Shown: positions 1 through 8,998 of the stretch, piece by piece | How the letters are laid out: each line of letters opens with the position of its first letter | Position numbering within the stretch: position 1 is the stretch's first letter | DNA from: Terriglobus roseus | GTDB taxonomy: Bacteria > Acidobacteriota > Terriglobia > Terriglobales > Acidobacteriaceae | Length of the DNA stretch: 64,000 bases | Reading direction: 5' to 3' | Assembly (NCBI RefSeq): GCF_900105625.1 | Contig: NZ_FNSD01000001.1 | Location: 3,968,001 to 4,032,000 of the forward strand | The notes under the pieces: generated by a model | What the model saw: the letters and a program-made list of their open reading frames with translations, nothing else | The model's database searches: none | Told to the model about the DNA's origin: nothing | Position numbers and translations under genes: made by a program

Positions 1-1
1 C

Positions 2-1303
2 GCTCCCGATGAAGTTAGTAGCGACTTCCGCGACCCCGTCTCCGGCGAACTGTACGAGGTCGAGTACCCGTGGAGCGAGTCGCGTGGCGATTCCGCGGCC
101 ACCAACAAGCCGAATGCCAGTGCGTTGCGGCATCTTTGGGCCGAGCGTCGCGATTCTACGTTGCCCATCGATCAGAGTGGTGTGTGGCGCTATCGCGACC
201 TGCTGCCCATTCTGAACGACGATGCGAACGCGATCACGCTACGCGAGGGCAATACGCCCCTTTACGACCTGCCGCGGAATGCGAAGGCCTTGGGGCTGGA
301 TTTCCTGCTGGCCAAGCATCAGGGTATGAACCCGACGGGTTCTTTCAAGGACACCGGCATGACGTCCGCGCTGTCGGTCGCCGCAGAGCGTGGCTACAAG
401 TGGGTCGCGTGTGCGTCCACGGGGAATACGTCAGCCGCCATGGCTGCGTATGCTGCCCGCGCCGGTCTGCGGGCAATCGTGTTTATTCCCGAAGGCAAGA
501 TCGCGTGGGGCAAGCTGTCGCAGTCGATGGACTATGGCGCCGTCACCGTGCAGCTGAAGACAGACTTCGACGGCTGCGTGAAGATGCTAACCGACATGGT
601 CAAAAAGAACCCGATCTACCTGCTGAACAGCGTGAATCCGTATCGACTGGAAGGTCAGAAGACGCCCGCGATCGAGATTTGCGAGCAGCTTGACTGGCAG
701 GTGCCGGATCACGTGATCGTTCCGGGCGGTAACCTGGCCAACGGTTCGGCATTGGGTAAGGGCTTTGGCGAGTTGAAGCACCTTGGCTTCATCGACCGCA
801 TTCCGAAGATTTCGGTGATCCAGGCGGAGGGAGCGAATCCGCTCTTCCAATGGTTCACGAACGCCGAGAAGATGCTGCATCCCGTCACTGCGCACACGCG
901 CGCAACGGCGATTCGCATTGGTAATCCGGCAAGCTGGCGCAAGGCTGCCCGTATTATTGAGGCCACTGGCGGATGGTGCGAGCAGGCGAACGAGAGCGAG
1001 ATTGCTCTCGCAAAGGCGCAGATCGGCGCCGAAGGCATCGGCTGCGAGCCGGCCTCAGCCGTAACGTTAGCGGGCCTGAAAAAGCTGCTGAAGTCGGGAC
1101 ACGTACAGACGGGCGAACGCGTCGTCCTGCTGCTGACCGGACACACGCTGAAGGATCCGGAGTACACGATCGACTTTCACAAGGATCTGCTTGCGACGGA
1201 TCTTCCGGAGGCTGCGCCGTTCCGCAAGCCCCCCATTGTGCTGGAGCCGAACGAGTCTGCCGTGATGCGTGCCCTGGAAGCCGAGATGGCGGCGACGGTC
1301 TAG
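2..1303 (+). CDS. thrC: threonine synthase (5' end outside window)
   Basis: Pyridoxal-phosphate enzyme that turns O-phospho-L-homoserine into L-threonine. The reading frame is open from base 2, reading through SGELYEVEYPW, typical of the N-terminal lead of long threonine synthases, so the true start lies upstream; internal TTG/ATG codons are not the start. The PLP lysine sits in NPTGSFKDTGM, the phosphate-binding loop in PGGNLANGSALGKG, and substrate-contact segments ASTGNTSAAMAAYAARAG are present. The stop is two bases before the ATG of homoserine kinase, so the two form an operon catalysing the last two steps of threonine synthesis. About 433 codons are visible. The family assignment is secure; only the N-terminus is missing. 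Confidence 0.95.
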   Translation, partial: APDEVSSDFRDPVSGELYEVEYPWSESRGDSAATNKPNASALRHLWAERRDSTLPIDQSGVWRYRDLLPILNDDANAITLREGNTPLYDLPRNAKALGLDFLLAKHQGMNPTGSFKDTGMTSALSVAAERGYKWVACASTGNTSAAMAAYAARAGLRAIVFIPEGKIAWGKLSQSMDYGAVTVQLKTDFDGCVKMLTDMVKKNPIYLLNSVNPYRLEGQKTPAIEICEQLDWQVPDHVIVPGGNLANGSALGKGFGELKHLGFIDRIPKISVIQAEGANPLFQWFTNAEKMLHPVTAHTRATAIRIGNPASWRKAARIIEATGGWCEQANESEIALAKAQIGAEGIGCEPASAVTLAGLKKLLKSGHVQTGERVVLLLTGHTLKDPEYTIDFHKDLLATDLPEAAPFRKPPIVLEPNESAVMRALEAEMAATV

Positions 1304-1305
1304 CG

Positions 1306-2226
1306 ATGGCGGCGCCGATCAAGCTGAAGTTGCCGGCGACGTCGGCGAACCTGGGACCTGGATTCGATGCGCTTGGACTGGCGATGGACTTTGCGCTGCA
1401 TATCGATGCGCATGAGTCCGAGACTTTTTCAATCAAAGCCACTGGTCGCAACGCCGCGCAATGCGGGGATGTTGCGGACTCACTCGTGCTGGAAACCTAC
1501 CAGAGCGTTCTGACCGGACAGGGGATCGACCCGACACCGATCCACCTCGATCTTCACAACGAGATTCCGCTGGGCATGGGCTGTGGCTCTTCGGCTGCTG
1601 CGCTGGTGGCCGGGGTCTCGCTGGCGTCCCATTTCGGTGGGCTGCACTGGACCAGGGAGCAGATACTGACCGAGGCTTCGCTGCGTGAGGGACATCCCGA
1701 TAACGTTGCAGCCTGCGTGCTGGGCGGCCTTACAGTTTCGAGCATGCTCATGCCCGAAGAGGGGCCAGCGATCATCGATGCGCTCAGCATCGCGGCGCCT
1801 GTCAGCTGGCCTCTGCTCGTCGTGATGCCGGATGCGTCACTGTCTACGAAGAAAGCACGTGCACTGCTACCGGAGACCTACTCGAAGGCCGATGCGATCG
1901 CGAACGTCCAGCGCGTCGCGATGCTGACGGCAGCATTTGCGCAGGGTCGTGGCGATCTGCTGGTACGTGCCATGGACGATCGCATGCATCAGCCCTATCG
2001 CGCCGCAGCCTGTCCGCTGCTCCCTCGGCTGCTGCCTTTGGCGGGTCACGACGGCATCCTGGGCGTGGCGCTCTCCGGTGCCGGACCGTCGGTACTGATG
2101 ATCCTGCAGGACCAGTCGATTGTTGAGCACGCGAACAAAGCCGTTCAGGGTCTCCTAATGTCGGGCGATCCCATGCAGGCCGAGATTTTGCTGTCGACAG
2201 TTGGCAACGCCGCGATAGTTTTTTAG
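1306..2226 (+). CDS. thrB: homoserine kinase
   Basis: GHMP-family kinase that phosphorylates L-homoserine with ATP, supplying the substrate of threonine synthase encoded just upstream. The 306-residue length is normal. The N-terminus PATSANLGPGFDALGLA is the GHMP substrate-binding signature, and the ATP loop is PLGMGCGSSAAALVAG near residues 84-99. The C-terminal GHMP motif is ALSGAGPSVLM. An in-frame start far upstream (973) exists but would overlap thrC by over 300 bases; the ATG two bases after the thrC stop gives the conserved N-terminus, so that start was chosen. The pair is probably translationally coupled. A terminator-like hairpin follows about 100 bases downstream. Confidence 0.95.
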   Translation: MAAPIKLKLPATSANLGPGFDALGLAMDFALHIDAHESETFSIKATGRNAAQCGDVADSLVLETYQSVLTGQGIDPTPIHLDLHNEIPLGMGCGSSAAALVAGVSLASHFGGLHWTREQILTEASLREGHPDNVAACVLGGLTVSSMLMPEEGPAIIDALSIAAPVSWPLLVVMPDASLSTKKARALLPETYSKADAIANVQRVAMLTAAFAQGRGDLLVRAMDDRMHQPYRAAACPLLPRLLPLAGHDGILGVALSGAGPSVLMILQDQSIVEHANKAVQGLLMSGDPMQAEILLSTVGNAAIVF

Positions 2227-2324
2227 GAGAATTACTTTTTTGTTACTGAAGTGCGCTGTACGAAGGCCGTGTGGAGTGCTAATTTCTTAGTTGTAGACAA
2301 CCCTGGGGGAGGGTTAGTCTGCGG

Positions 2325-2368
2325 GCGCCCGTTGATCTCGCATGAGATCCGGGCGCTTCCTCTTTTCC
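2325..2368 (+). terminator. hairpin terminator after thrB
   Basis: Inverted repeat GCGCCCG / CGGGCGC (2325-2331 with 2350-2356) continues after a TT bulge into GATCTC / GAGATC (2334-2339 with 2344-2349), closed by a GCAT loop and followed by the pyrimidine-rich run TTCCTCTTTTCC. It lies between thrB and the convergent permease gene, so it probably ends the thr operon transcript. The T tract is broken, so intrinsic strength is uncertain. Confidence 0.6.
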
Positions 2369-2417
2369 AGCGACCCCGGGCAGCCCTTATATTCATGCGA
2401 TCAACGAGAAGATTTCC

Positions 2418-3224
2418 CTAGCGCGTGCGCGGGTCGGCCCAGTCGCGCAATGCGTCGCCGAGAAATGAGAAGGCCAGAACGCACAGCATCACGGCGATCG
2501 CCGGAGCCATCACCATGTGCGGGGAGTCGAAAAGATGGGCGCGCGCGTCGTTGAGCATGGAACCCCAACTCGCCGTGGGCGGCGGTACTCCAAGGCCGAG
2601 GAAGCTCAGCGTAGCCTCTGCAAGAACGGCGCCTGCCATCCCGATGGCAGCCTGCACGATCACAGGCTGGACGATGTTGGGCAGGATGTGTCGCGTGAGG
2701 ATGCGCAGATCACTTGCACCCAGTGAGCGAGCAGCCTCCACAAACTCACGCTCACGCGCAGACATCACCTGTGCGCGGACGAGGCGGGCATAATTCACCC
2801 AACCGGAAAGCGTGAGCGCCAGGATGACGTTTCGCAGCCCTGGTCCCAGAAAAGCCACGAGTGCGATAGCCAGCAGAATGCCGGGCATCGCCATGAAGGC
2901 GTTCATCACGTAGACATTCAGCAGCGTGTCGCGCCAACCGCCGTAGTAACCCGATAGGGAACCAATGATCAGGCCCAGGATGAGTGAGAAGCCTACGACC
3001 GTGAACGCAACCAGCAGCGACAGTCGAGCGCCGAACAGAACCCGCGAGAAGATATCGCGTCCAAGTTCATCAGTGCCTAACAGGAAGCCATGTCCAGGCG
3101 ACAACAGACGTTGCTCAAGATGCAGCGCGGCAGGGTCGTAAGGGGAAAGCCATGGTGCCAGCAGGGCGGCCAGAGTGAAGACGGCCAGCAAGGCAACGGC
3201 GGCCCAGGCGATGGGAGAACGCAT
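2418..3224 (-). CDS. DppC/OppC-type ABC transporter permease, solitary
   Basis: Inner-membrane permease of the peptide/nickel ABC importer family (BPD_transp_1), 268 residues, slightly short for DppC. Visible features are the N-terminal DppC-type segment with the LLGTDELGRDIFSRVLFGAR signature, several membrane spans, and the EAA loop EAARSLGASDLRILTRHILPN that contacts the ATPase. I start at the ATG of MRSPIAWAAV because a longer frame to 3326 would overlap the divergent glycosyltransferase start and lacks family similarity. No DppB, ATPase or substrate-binding protein gene is next to it, which is unusual as these permeases work as heterodimers; partners must be encoded elsewhere or the gene is an orphan. 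The substrate cannot be inferred. Confidence 0.85.
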   Translation of the reverse strand: MRSPIAWAAVALLAVFTLAALLAPWLSPYDPAALHLEQRLLSPGHGFLLGTDELGRDIFSRVLFGARLSLLVAFTVVGFSLILGLIIGSLSGYYGGWRDTLLNVYVMNAFMAMPGILLAIALVAFLGPGLRNVILALTLSGWVNYARLVRAQVMSAREREFVEAARSLGASDLRILTRHILPNIVQPVIVQAAIGMAGAVLAEATLSFLGLGVPPPTASWGSMLNDARAHLFDSPHMVMAPAIAVMLCVLAFSFLGDALRDWADPRTR

Positions 3225-3318
3225 GGGGAGATAGTACGGCACGGCAGGCGCGGTTTCTCGCAGAAGGCCGCAGTGCTGGAAGCTATGATGGTGCATCCAC
3301 ACCGTTACAAGGAGTCTC

Positions 3319-4641
3319 TTGCGCATCCTGATCTTTGGCCTGAACTATGCCCCGGAGTTGACGGGCATTGGTAAGTACACGGGCGAAATGGCCTCTTGGC
3401 TGGCTGAGCGCGGGCATGCTGTGCACGTCGTTACGGCGCCGCCGTATTATCCGGCCTGGCGGATCAGCGACGAGTATCGTGGCCTGGGCTATGTCACGGA
3501 GGGCGGTGGGCCCGCCGCCGATGGTGTGGGAGAGCCACTCGTCTTTCGTTGCCCGCTCTACGTTCCGGAGGAAGCCACAGGGTTGAAGCGCGTCCTGCAT
3601 TTGTTTTCGTTTGCGGCTAGTGCCGCGCCGATTGTGATGCGAGAGGTATTGCTGCCGCGCGGCGGCAGTCCCGGTCCTGACGTGATCTGGACTGTAGAAC
3701 CCACGTTCTTTGGTGCTCCGGTGGCGTTGGCCGCAGCCTCGCTCGCACAGGCGCCCGCGTGGTTGCATGTACAGGACTTCGAAGTGGACGCTGCTTTTGA
3801 TTTGGGGCTGCTGCCGGCGAACGGAAAGATCCATGCCAGTGCCGTCGGCCTCGAAGCGGTTCTTACCCGGACCTTTGCGCGCGCGTCGAGCATATCGGTC
3901 CGCATGGTGGAGCGGCTGCTCCGCAAGGGGGTGAGGCCGGAGCAGACCGTCCTTTTCCCAAACTGGGTCGACGTCGACCAAGTCCTGCCCTCACCTGTTG
4001 GGGCACCCAATCCATTTCGATCCTCTCTTGGATTGGAAGGCAAAGTCGTATTGCTTTACAGCGGCAATATGGGTAGCAAGCAGGGTCTGGAGCTGCTGCC
4101 TGCACTGGCGCGCGCGCTGGCAGACGATCCCTCGATCCACTTTCTTTTCTGCGGCGACGGGGCATTCCGCCCGACCATGGAGTCGCTTGTGAAGGGAATG
4201 GACAACGTAACGCTCATGCCGCTGCAGCCTCTGGAAGCCCTGAATGATCTGTTGAACTGCGCGGACATCCACCTGCTGCCACAACGCGCGGATGCGGCTG
4301 ACCTCGTGATGCCCTCGAAGCTGACTGGCATGCTTTCCAGCGGCCGCCCTGCCATCGTGACAGCGCAGGCAGGCACGCAGGTAGCTGCGGTGGTCAGTGG
4401 TGTTGCTCTTGGAACTGGATCCCCTACGCACGAGCCATGTGGTGTTGTGGTACCGGCGGGAGACCTTGCGGCGCTGGTAGAAGCTGTTCATGAACTGGTT
4501 GCAGATCCCGCACGTCGAGCGTCGCTGGGCGCGGCTGCGCGCCGGTTTGCTGTGGAGCATATGGGCAAGGAAAAGGTGCTGGAGCAATTCGAGCAGAACC
4601 TGTTGACCGCGGTACGGGACTATCGAAATGGTGTCCGCTGA
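3319..4641 (+). CDS. wcaI: WcaI-like exopolysaccharide glycosyltransferase
   Basis: GT4-type glycosyltransferase of 440 residues, related to WcaI of colanic acid synthesis; transfers a sugar, in that system fucose, to a lipid-linked intermediate at the cytoplasmic membrane. The N-terminus ILIFGLNYAPELTGIGKYTG is the WcaI signature, followed by ERGHAVHVVTAPPYYPAW. The C-terminal Rossmann half has LYSGNMGSKQGLELLP and the usual LPQRADAADLVMPSKL nucleotide-sugar region. The start is a TTG at 3319 preceded by AAGGAG with four intervening bases. gmd and fcl follow on the same strand, so a GDP-L-fucose donor is plausible. The gene name is by similarity; the acceptor is unknown. Confidence 0.85.
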   Translation: MRILIFGLNYAPELTGIGKYTGEMASWLAERGHAVHVVTAPPYYPAWRISDEYRGLGYVTEGGGPAADGVGEPLVFRCPLYVPEEATGLKRVLHLFSFAASAAPIVMREVLLPRGGSPGPDVIWTVEPTFFGAPVALAAASLAQAPAWLHVQDFEVDAAFDLGLLPANGKIHASAVGLEAVLTRTFARASSISVRMVERLLRKGVRPEQTVLFPNWVDVDQVLPSPVGAPNPFRSSLGLEGKVVLLYSGNMGSKQGLELLPALARALADDPSIHFLFCGDGAFRPTMESLVKGMDNVTLMPLQPLEALNDLLNCADIHLLPQRADAADLVMPSKLTGMLSSGRPAIVTAQAGTQVAAVVSGVALGTGSPTHEPCGVVVPAGDLAALVEAVHELVADPARRASLGAAARRFAVEHMGKEKVLEQFEQNLLTAVRDYRNGVR

Positions 4642-4778
4642 GGTCGCGAACGGTCTTCGGTGCTTACCGAGATAGCGCCTTCACTTGCCGCAATGCATTG
4701 ACACAGGAGTGTGATGGCACTTCAAGATCTGTCGCGTAATATGAACATATTCCAGCGGCGAACAGGAAAGAAGACCCA

Positions 4779-5864
4779 TTGAAAAAGGCACTGATCACAG
4801 GTGTAACCGGGCAGGACGGGGCTTACCTTGCGGAATTTTTGCTGAAGAAGGGCTATGAGGTCCACGGCATCAAGCGCCGTACTTCGCTCTTCAATACGGC
4901 GCGGATCGACCACATTTATGAGGATCCTCACGAGACCCACCGGAATTTCATCCTGCACTACGGCGACATGACGGACTCGTCCTCGCTGATCCACATTGTG
5001 CAGAAGGTGCAGCCGGACGAGATTTACAACCTGGCTGCGCAGTCCCACGTTGCAGTGTCCTTCGAGCAGCCGGAATATACGGCCAACAGCGACGCTCTTG
5101 GTGTGCTTCGCCTCTTGGAAGCGATCCGCATCCTCGGCCTGGAGAAGAAGACGCGGTTCTACCAGGCCAGCACCAGTGAGCTTTACGGCATGGTGCAGGA
5201 GATTCCGCAGAAGGAGACCACACCCTTCTATCCGCGCAGTCCGTACGCTGTTGCAAAGATGTATGGCTACTGGATCACAGTGAACTACCGCGAGGCCTAC
5301 GGCATGTACGCATGCAACGGAATCCTGTTCAATCACGAGAGCCCGCTTCGCGGCGAGACATTCGTAACGCGCAAGATCACGCGGGGTCTGTCGCGTATCA
5401 AGGTCGGCCTGCAGTCTGAACTGTACCTGGGCAATATGGACGCGAAGCGTGACTGGGGGCATGCACGCGATTACATCGAGATGCAGTGGCTCATGTTGCA
5501 GCAGGAGAAGCCCCAGGACTTTGTGATCGCAACCGGTGTGCAATACAGTGTGCGCGAATTCGTAAAGCGCTGTGCCGCGTTGCTGGAGATGGAGCTGACC
5601 TGGACCGGCGAGGGCGTCGATGAGAAGGCTGTCGATGCGAAGGGCAACGTAGTTGTTGCAGTCGATCCTCGATACTTCCGCCCCACCGAGGTTGAGACGC
5701 TGCTGGGCGACCCCTCCAAGGCTCAGCGCGAACTGGGATGGACGCCGCGGACTAGCTTCGATGAGTTAGTCAAGGAGATGGTCGAAGCGGACTACTCCGC
5801 TGCGCAGCGTGACGCACTGGTGATCAAGCACGGGTACAAAGCCTTCAACGTTCGCGAAACCTAG
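4779..5864 (+). CDS. gmd: GDP-mannose 4,6-dehydratase
   Basis: Extended-SDR enzyme that converts GDP-D-mannose to GDP-4-keto-6-deoxymannose in the cytoplasm, the committed step toward GDP-L-fucose. The 361-residue protein has the NADP-binding [14 protein letters not shown] at the N-terminus, [11 protein letters not shown], the SDR active-site pair STSELYG and [10 protein letters not shown], and [17 protein letters not shown], all characteristic of Gmd. Start is TTG at 4779 with an AGGAAAG site upstream; the start agrees with the conserved MKKALITG beginning. fcl follows after a 112-base gap holding a strong hairpin. Assignment is secure. Confidence 0.96.
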   Translation: MKKALITGVTGQDGAYLAEFLLKKGYEVHGIKRRTSLFNTARIDHIYEDPHETHRNFILHYGDMTDSSSLIHIVQKVQPDEIYNLAAQSHVAVSFEQPEYTANSDALGVLRLLEAIRILGLEKKTRFYQASTSELYGMVQEIPQKETTPFYPRSPYAVAKMYGYWITVNYREAYGMYACNGILFNHESPLRGETFVTRKITRGLSRIKVGLQSELYLGNMDAKRDWGHARDYIEMQWLMLQQEKPQDFVIATGVQYSVREFVKRCAALLEMELTWTGEGVDEKAVDAKGNVVVAVDPRYFRPTEVETLLGDPSKAQRELGWTPRTSFDELVKEMVEADYSAAQRDALVIKHGYKAFNVRET

Positions 5865-5887
5865 ATCGCGTTCGAACGCGGTCCTGC

Positions 5888-5915
5888 GAAGGGCACGGCT
5901 CATGCCGTGCCCTTC
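5888..5915 (+). terminator. 12-bp hairpin between gmd and fcl
   Basis: Perfect inverted repeat GAAGGGCACGGC / GCCGTGCCCTTC with a TCAT loop. It lacks a T tract, so it may be an attenuator, an RNA-processing or stability element rather than a full terminator; the downstream fcl gene belongs to the same pathway. A 14-base palindrome CGCGTTCGAACGCG lies just upstream at 5867-5880. Confidence 0.5.
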
Positions 5916-5976
5916 TGAACAGTTCGGTGAAGCAGCGATTACAGCGTTGACGTTGAGACCTTTTGAGGAGAACAAG

Positions 5977-6951
5977 ATGTCTGGATACATGCCGGTTGAC
6001 GCACCGATTTTCATTGCGGGCCATCGCGGCCTGGTAGGTTCTGCGATTGGGCGTGAACTGCGAAGGCTGGGTTACACGAATCTGTTGACGCGGTCTCGTG
6101 CAGAGTTGGACCTGTTGCATGCTGACTCTGTTGCCGACTTCTTTTTGAAGGAGCGACCGAAGTTCGTCGTGCTGGCTGCGGCGAAGGTTGGCGGCATTCT
6201 GGCGAACAACAGCTATCCGGCAGATTTCATAAGGCAGAACCTGGCGATTCAGAGCAACATCATCGAAGCGAGCTACGCGAATGGCGTCGACCGCCTGTTG
6301 TTCCTTGGGTCGAGCTGTATCTATCCGAAGATGGCGCCACAGCCGATGCCGGAGAGCTGCCTGCTGACCGGGCCGCTGGAGCCCACCAACCGACCCTACG
6401 CGCTGGCAAAGATCGCCGGCATCGAGATGTGCTGGTCGTTCAATCGGCAGTACGGCACCCGTTACCTGGCGGCGATGCCGACCAACCTCTACGGGCCGAA
6501 CGACAACTTCGACCTCAACACATCGCACGTCCTGCCCGCGCTGATGCGCAAGACGGCGAAGGCCATTGCAGAGGGTGCGCCAGAGGTCGAGGTGTGGGGC
6601 AGCGGAACGCCGAAGCGCGAACTGCTGTACTCCGACGACCTGGCCGAGGCATGCGTCTACCTGCTGAATCTGTCCCAGGAGAAGTACAGCACGCTGCTGC
6701 GTGACGACGTTCCGCCGCTGATCAATATCGGCACCGGCGAAGATGTAACGATTCGTGAATTGGCCGAAACTGTTGCTCGTGTCCTCGGGTTCAAAGGAGT
6801 GTTACGCTTCGATCCCTCCAGGCCAGACGGTACACCGCGAAAGCTGATGGACGTAAGCCTCATCCACGCGCTCGGCTGGCAACACCGCGTCGCCCTGGAA
6901 GAAGGGATCAAGCGTACGTGGGAGGCCGTCCAAAGTGAAATCGGAAACTGA
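5977..6951 (+). CDS. fcl: GDP-L-fucose synthase
   Basis: Bifunctional epimerase/NADPH reductase that makes GDP-L-fucose from the Gmd product. The 324-residue protein shows IFIAGHRGLVGSAIGREL at the NADP site, VLAAAKVGGILANN, the catalytic FLGSSCIYPK and PYALAKIAGIEMC (Tyr/Lys pair), and MPTNLYGPNDNFDLNTSHVL, all Fcl hallmarks. The ATG at 5977 is preceded by GAGGAG with six bases of spacing and was preferred over an upstream in-frame ATG at 5902 that lies inside the intergenic hairpin. Its last 17 bases overlap the GTG start of the CAP-domain gene. Confidence 0.95.
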   Translation: MSGYMPVDAPIFIAGHRGLVGSAIGRELRRLGYTNLLTRSRAELDLLHADSVADFFLKERPKFVVLAAAKVGGILANNSYPADFIRQNLAIQSNIIEASYANGVDRLLFLGSSCIYPKMAPQPMPESCLLTGPLEPTNRPYALAKIAGIEMCWSFNRQYGTRYLAAMPTNLYGPNDNFDLNTSHVLPALMRKTAKAIAEGAPEVEVWGSGTPKRELLYSDDLAEACVYLLNLSQEKYSTLLRDDVPPLINIGTGEDVTIRELAETVARVLGFKGVLRFDPSRPDGTPRKLMDVSLIHALGWQHRVALEEGIKRTWEAVQSEIGN

Positions 6952-7789
6952 TACAACGGCAAAGGAAACGGGCGCCTCATGTCTCATTGTTGAGGCATGG
7001 GGGCGCAACCTCAAGGGAGCCAAGCGGTCTGACATCCCACGTTTTCTGAGGGTTTGTTGCACATTTTTTGTCGCGTCCCTAATGACGTGTGCGGCCCGCG
7101 CACAGCTGCACACCGTAGCAGAACAGTACCTGTTTCAATCCATCAACCAGGAGCGTGCAGCTGTCGGTCTTCCTGCGCTGAAGTGGAGTCAACCGCTGAC
7201 GCATGCGGCTCAAGATCACGCGGTCCAGATGCGCGCTGCCGGCGCCATCTCCCACCAGTTCAGAGGAGAGGCGGATCTTACCGAGCGCGCCTCTTCCACG
7301 GGAACCCGTTTCTCGCGCGTGTCCGAAAATGTTGCCACAAGCATCTCTGTCCTCGAGATGCACACCGCCTTAATGAATTCCCCGCATCACCGTGAAAATA
7401 TCCTGGACGCAAAGGTCAACTCAATCGGCATTTCCGTCGTGCAGTCCGGTCGGCAGCTTTGGGGCGTGGAAGATTTTGCGCGAGATGTTCCTGAGCTCAG
7501 TTATCTGCAGCAGGAGGCCCGTGTGGCTCAACTGGTGCTGCGTGCCGGCATTGCCAATGTGGAGCCAAGCCCCGAAGCTCGCGAAATTTGCCGCATGTCC
7601 ACAGGCTTCGCAGGCGATCGTCCCGCGTTTGTGATGCGCTATACCGCGAGCGATCTGGACCGGCTACCGTCGCAACTGACGCATCGCCTTAAAGAGGGGG
7701 GCGTAAGCAGCGCGGCTGTGGGCGCATGTTCTTTGTCAGAGAGAACTGACTTTACCAGTTACAACATTGCCGTGGTGCTCTACCGCTGA
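6935..7789 (+). CDS. secreted CAP/SCP-domain protein
   Basis: A 284-residue protein with a CAP (SCP/PR-1, YkwD-like) domain. After a charged lead, LRVCCTFFVASLMTCAARA looks like a signal segment near residues 38-56. The domain starts at EQYLFQSINQERAAVGLPAL, continues through AQDHAVQMRAAGAISH, FSRVSENVA and SPHHRENILD, and ends at GIGSV-like NSIGISVV; the two His and Glu residues typical of the CAP cavity (ISH, SEN, HRE) are visible. About 110 further residues follow without a recognised domain. The GTG start at 6935 overlaps fcl, suggesting coupled translation; a later start is possible because the pre-signal lead is long. Bacterial CAP proteins have varied roles, so function is unknown. Confidence 0.8.
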   Translation: MKSETDTTAKETGASCLIVEAWGRNLKGAKRSDIPRFLRVCCTFFVASLMTCAARAQLHTVAEQYLFQSINQERAAVGLPALKWSQPLTHAAQDHAVQMRAAGAISHQFRGEADLTERASSTGTRFSRVSENVATSISVLEMHTALMNSPHHRENILDAKVNSIGISVVQSGRQLWGVEDFARDVPELSYLQQEARVAQLVLRAGIANVEPSPEAREICRMSTGFAGDRPAFVMRYTASDLDRLPSQLTHRLKEGGVSSAAVGACSLSERTDFTSYNIAVVLYR

Positions 7790-7921
7790 TCCGCCTGCAG
7801 GTTGCCTCGCGCAGTCTTGCAGGTGCTCGGATGTCTGCCGCGCTTTGACCCCACCGCCAGCGTTTGTTATAAAGGAACTGCGAGTCGAGCCGGCGCCCGC
7901 CCGCCGGCACCTCGTAATTGT

Positions 7922-7996
<75 letters not shown>

Positions 7997-8248
7997 TCTA
8001 ACCAACAACATTAGATGGGTCCGCGTTGTCTTTTTGTTTCGCTCGTCGGAACTGTCGCATGACCTCTCCCGCCTGATGCTTACCCTACACGTAGCCAAAC
8101 CCCCAGGAATGCTGATGGTCGTTGCGCGTCAACATGGCACATGAGTGCCTGATGCTAGGAACCATCTTCGTCGCGGATCCGTTTCCTGCGATGGTAGTAT
8201 TTCAAAATTCTCTGACTGCCTGGTCGCAGTCGGACACCATGTGATTCG

Positions 8249-8998
8249 ATGACTGATAGTTCAAAATTCCTCCTGAGTCTCTCCCCCTCCATGCGCGAAA
8301 GTTTAGAGTCGCTTGCGCTCGCGGAAGGCGCATCCATGGACCATCTGCTGATCATTGCCCTGGCCGAAAAACTTGCCCGGTCGGAACATCGGAGTTGGTT
8401 GACGCAGCAGGCATGGATGGACAGCGGAGGACCTGCGCGCGAAACATTACGAGAGAGATTGCGGAGACGGGGCGGAAACCCCGAACTTCTTCGCACGCCA
8501 GTCACGCAAGCGGCAGATAGCTCGCTCTCTCTCGCTGGAGATGCTGCACTCGAACGGCTACGCATGGAGAACGAACGCGAGCGGCAGAAGTTGGCCGATC
8601 TGTTTGAAGGTGCGCCTGTTTTCATTGCGGTACTTGGCGGACCGGACCACGTCTTCGAGATGGTGAATGAGTCTTACCGGGAATTGATGGGAAACCGCGA
8701 ACTAATTGGTAAGCGCGTCGTTGATTGTGTCCCTGAGGTGGCGGGGACGGTCTGGATGGATTTGCTGGATCATGTTTACCGGACCGGCCAACCGCGCGTT
8801 GAGCGCGGTGCTAGGCTATCGCTTGCCCCCGCCCAGGGGCAGCCTCTCGAAGATAAGTTCGTCGACTACACCTATAAGGCCCGTCGCGAATCTGACGGAA
8901 CAATATCTGGGATCATCGCCCTGGGCGTCGACACCAGCCTTGTGCAAGAGGTGCTGCAAAGCACAAGTGCGAGCACGTTTCTGCTCGATGAAAACTAG
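8249..8998 (+). CDS. ribbon-helix-helix / PAS domain protein
   Basis: A 249-residue protein with two parts. Residues about 7-50 (LSLSPSMRESLESLALAEGA, then a helix ending EKLARSEHRSW) resemble the ribbon-helix-helix fold of Arc/HicB-type DNA-binding antitoxins. A charged helix (ERLRMENERERQKLADLFEG) leads into a PAS domain at about 120-235 with NESYRELMGNRELIGKRV and a final strand ISGIIALGVD. It ends soon after the PAS fold at LLDEN, without the histidine kinase or cyclase domain that usually follows such PAS domains. No clear ribosome site precedes the ATG. It stands alone, between tRNA-Asn and a gene-poor stretch. A PAS-sensing transcription regulator is one inference; a truncated sensor kinase is another. 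Confidence 0.65.
   Translation: MTDSSKFLLSLSPSMRESLESLALAEGASMDHLLIIALAEKLARSEHRSWLTQQAWMDSGGPARETLRERLRRRGGNPELLRTPVTQAADSSLSLAGDAALERLRMENERERQKLADLFEGAPVFIAVLGGPDHVFEMVNESYRELMGNRELIGKRVVDCVPEVAGTVWMDLLDHVYRTGQPRVERGARLSLAPAQGQPLEDKFVDYTYKARRESDGTISGIIALGVDTSLVQEVLQSTSASTFLLDEN

Noticed and set aside
3283-3981. Long minus-strand frame within the glycosyltransferase gene
   Set aside because: Opposite-strand shadow of a well-supported gene; composition is not protein-like.
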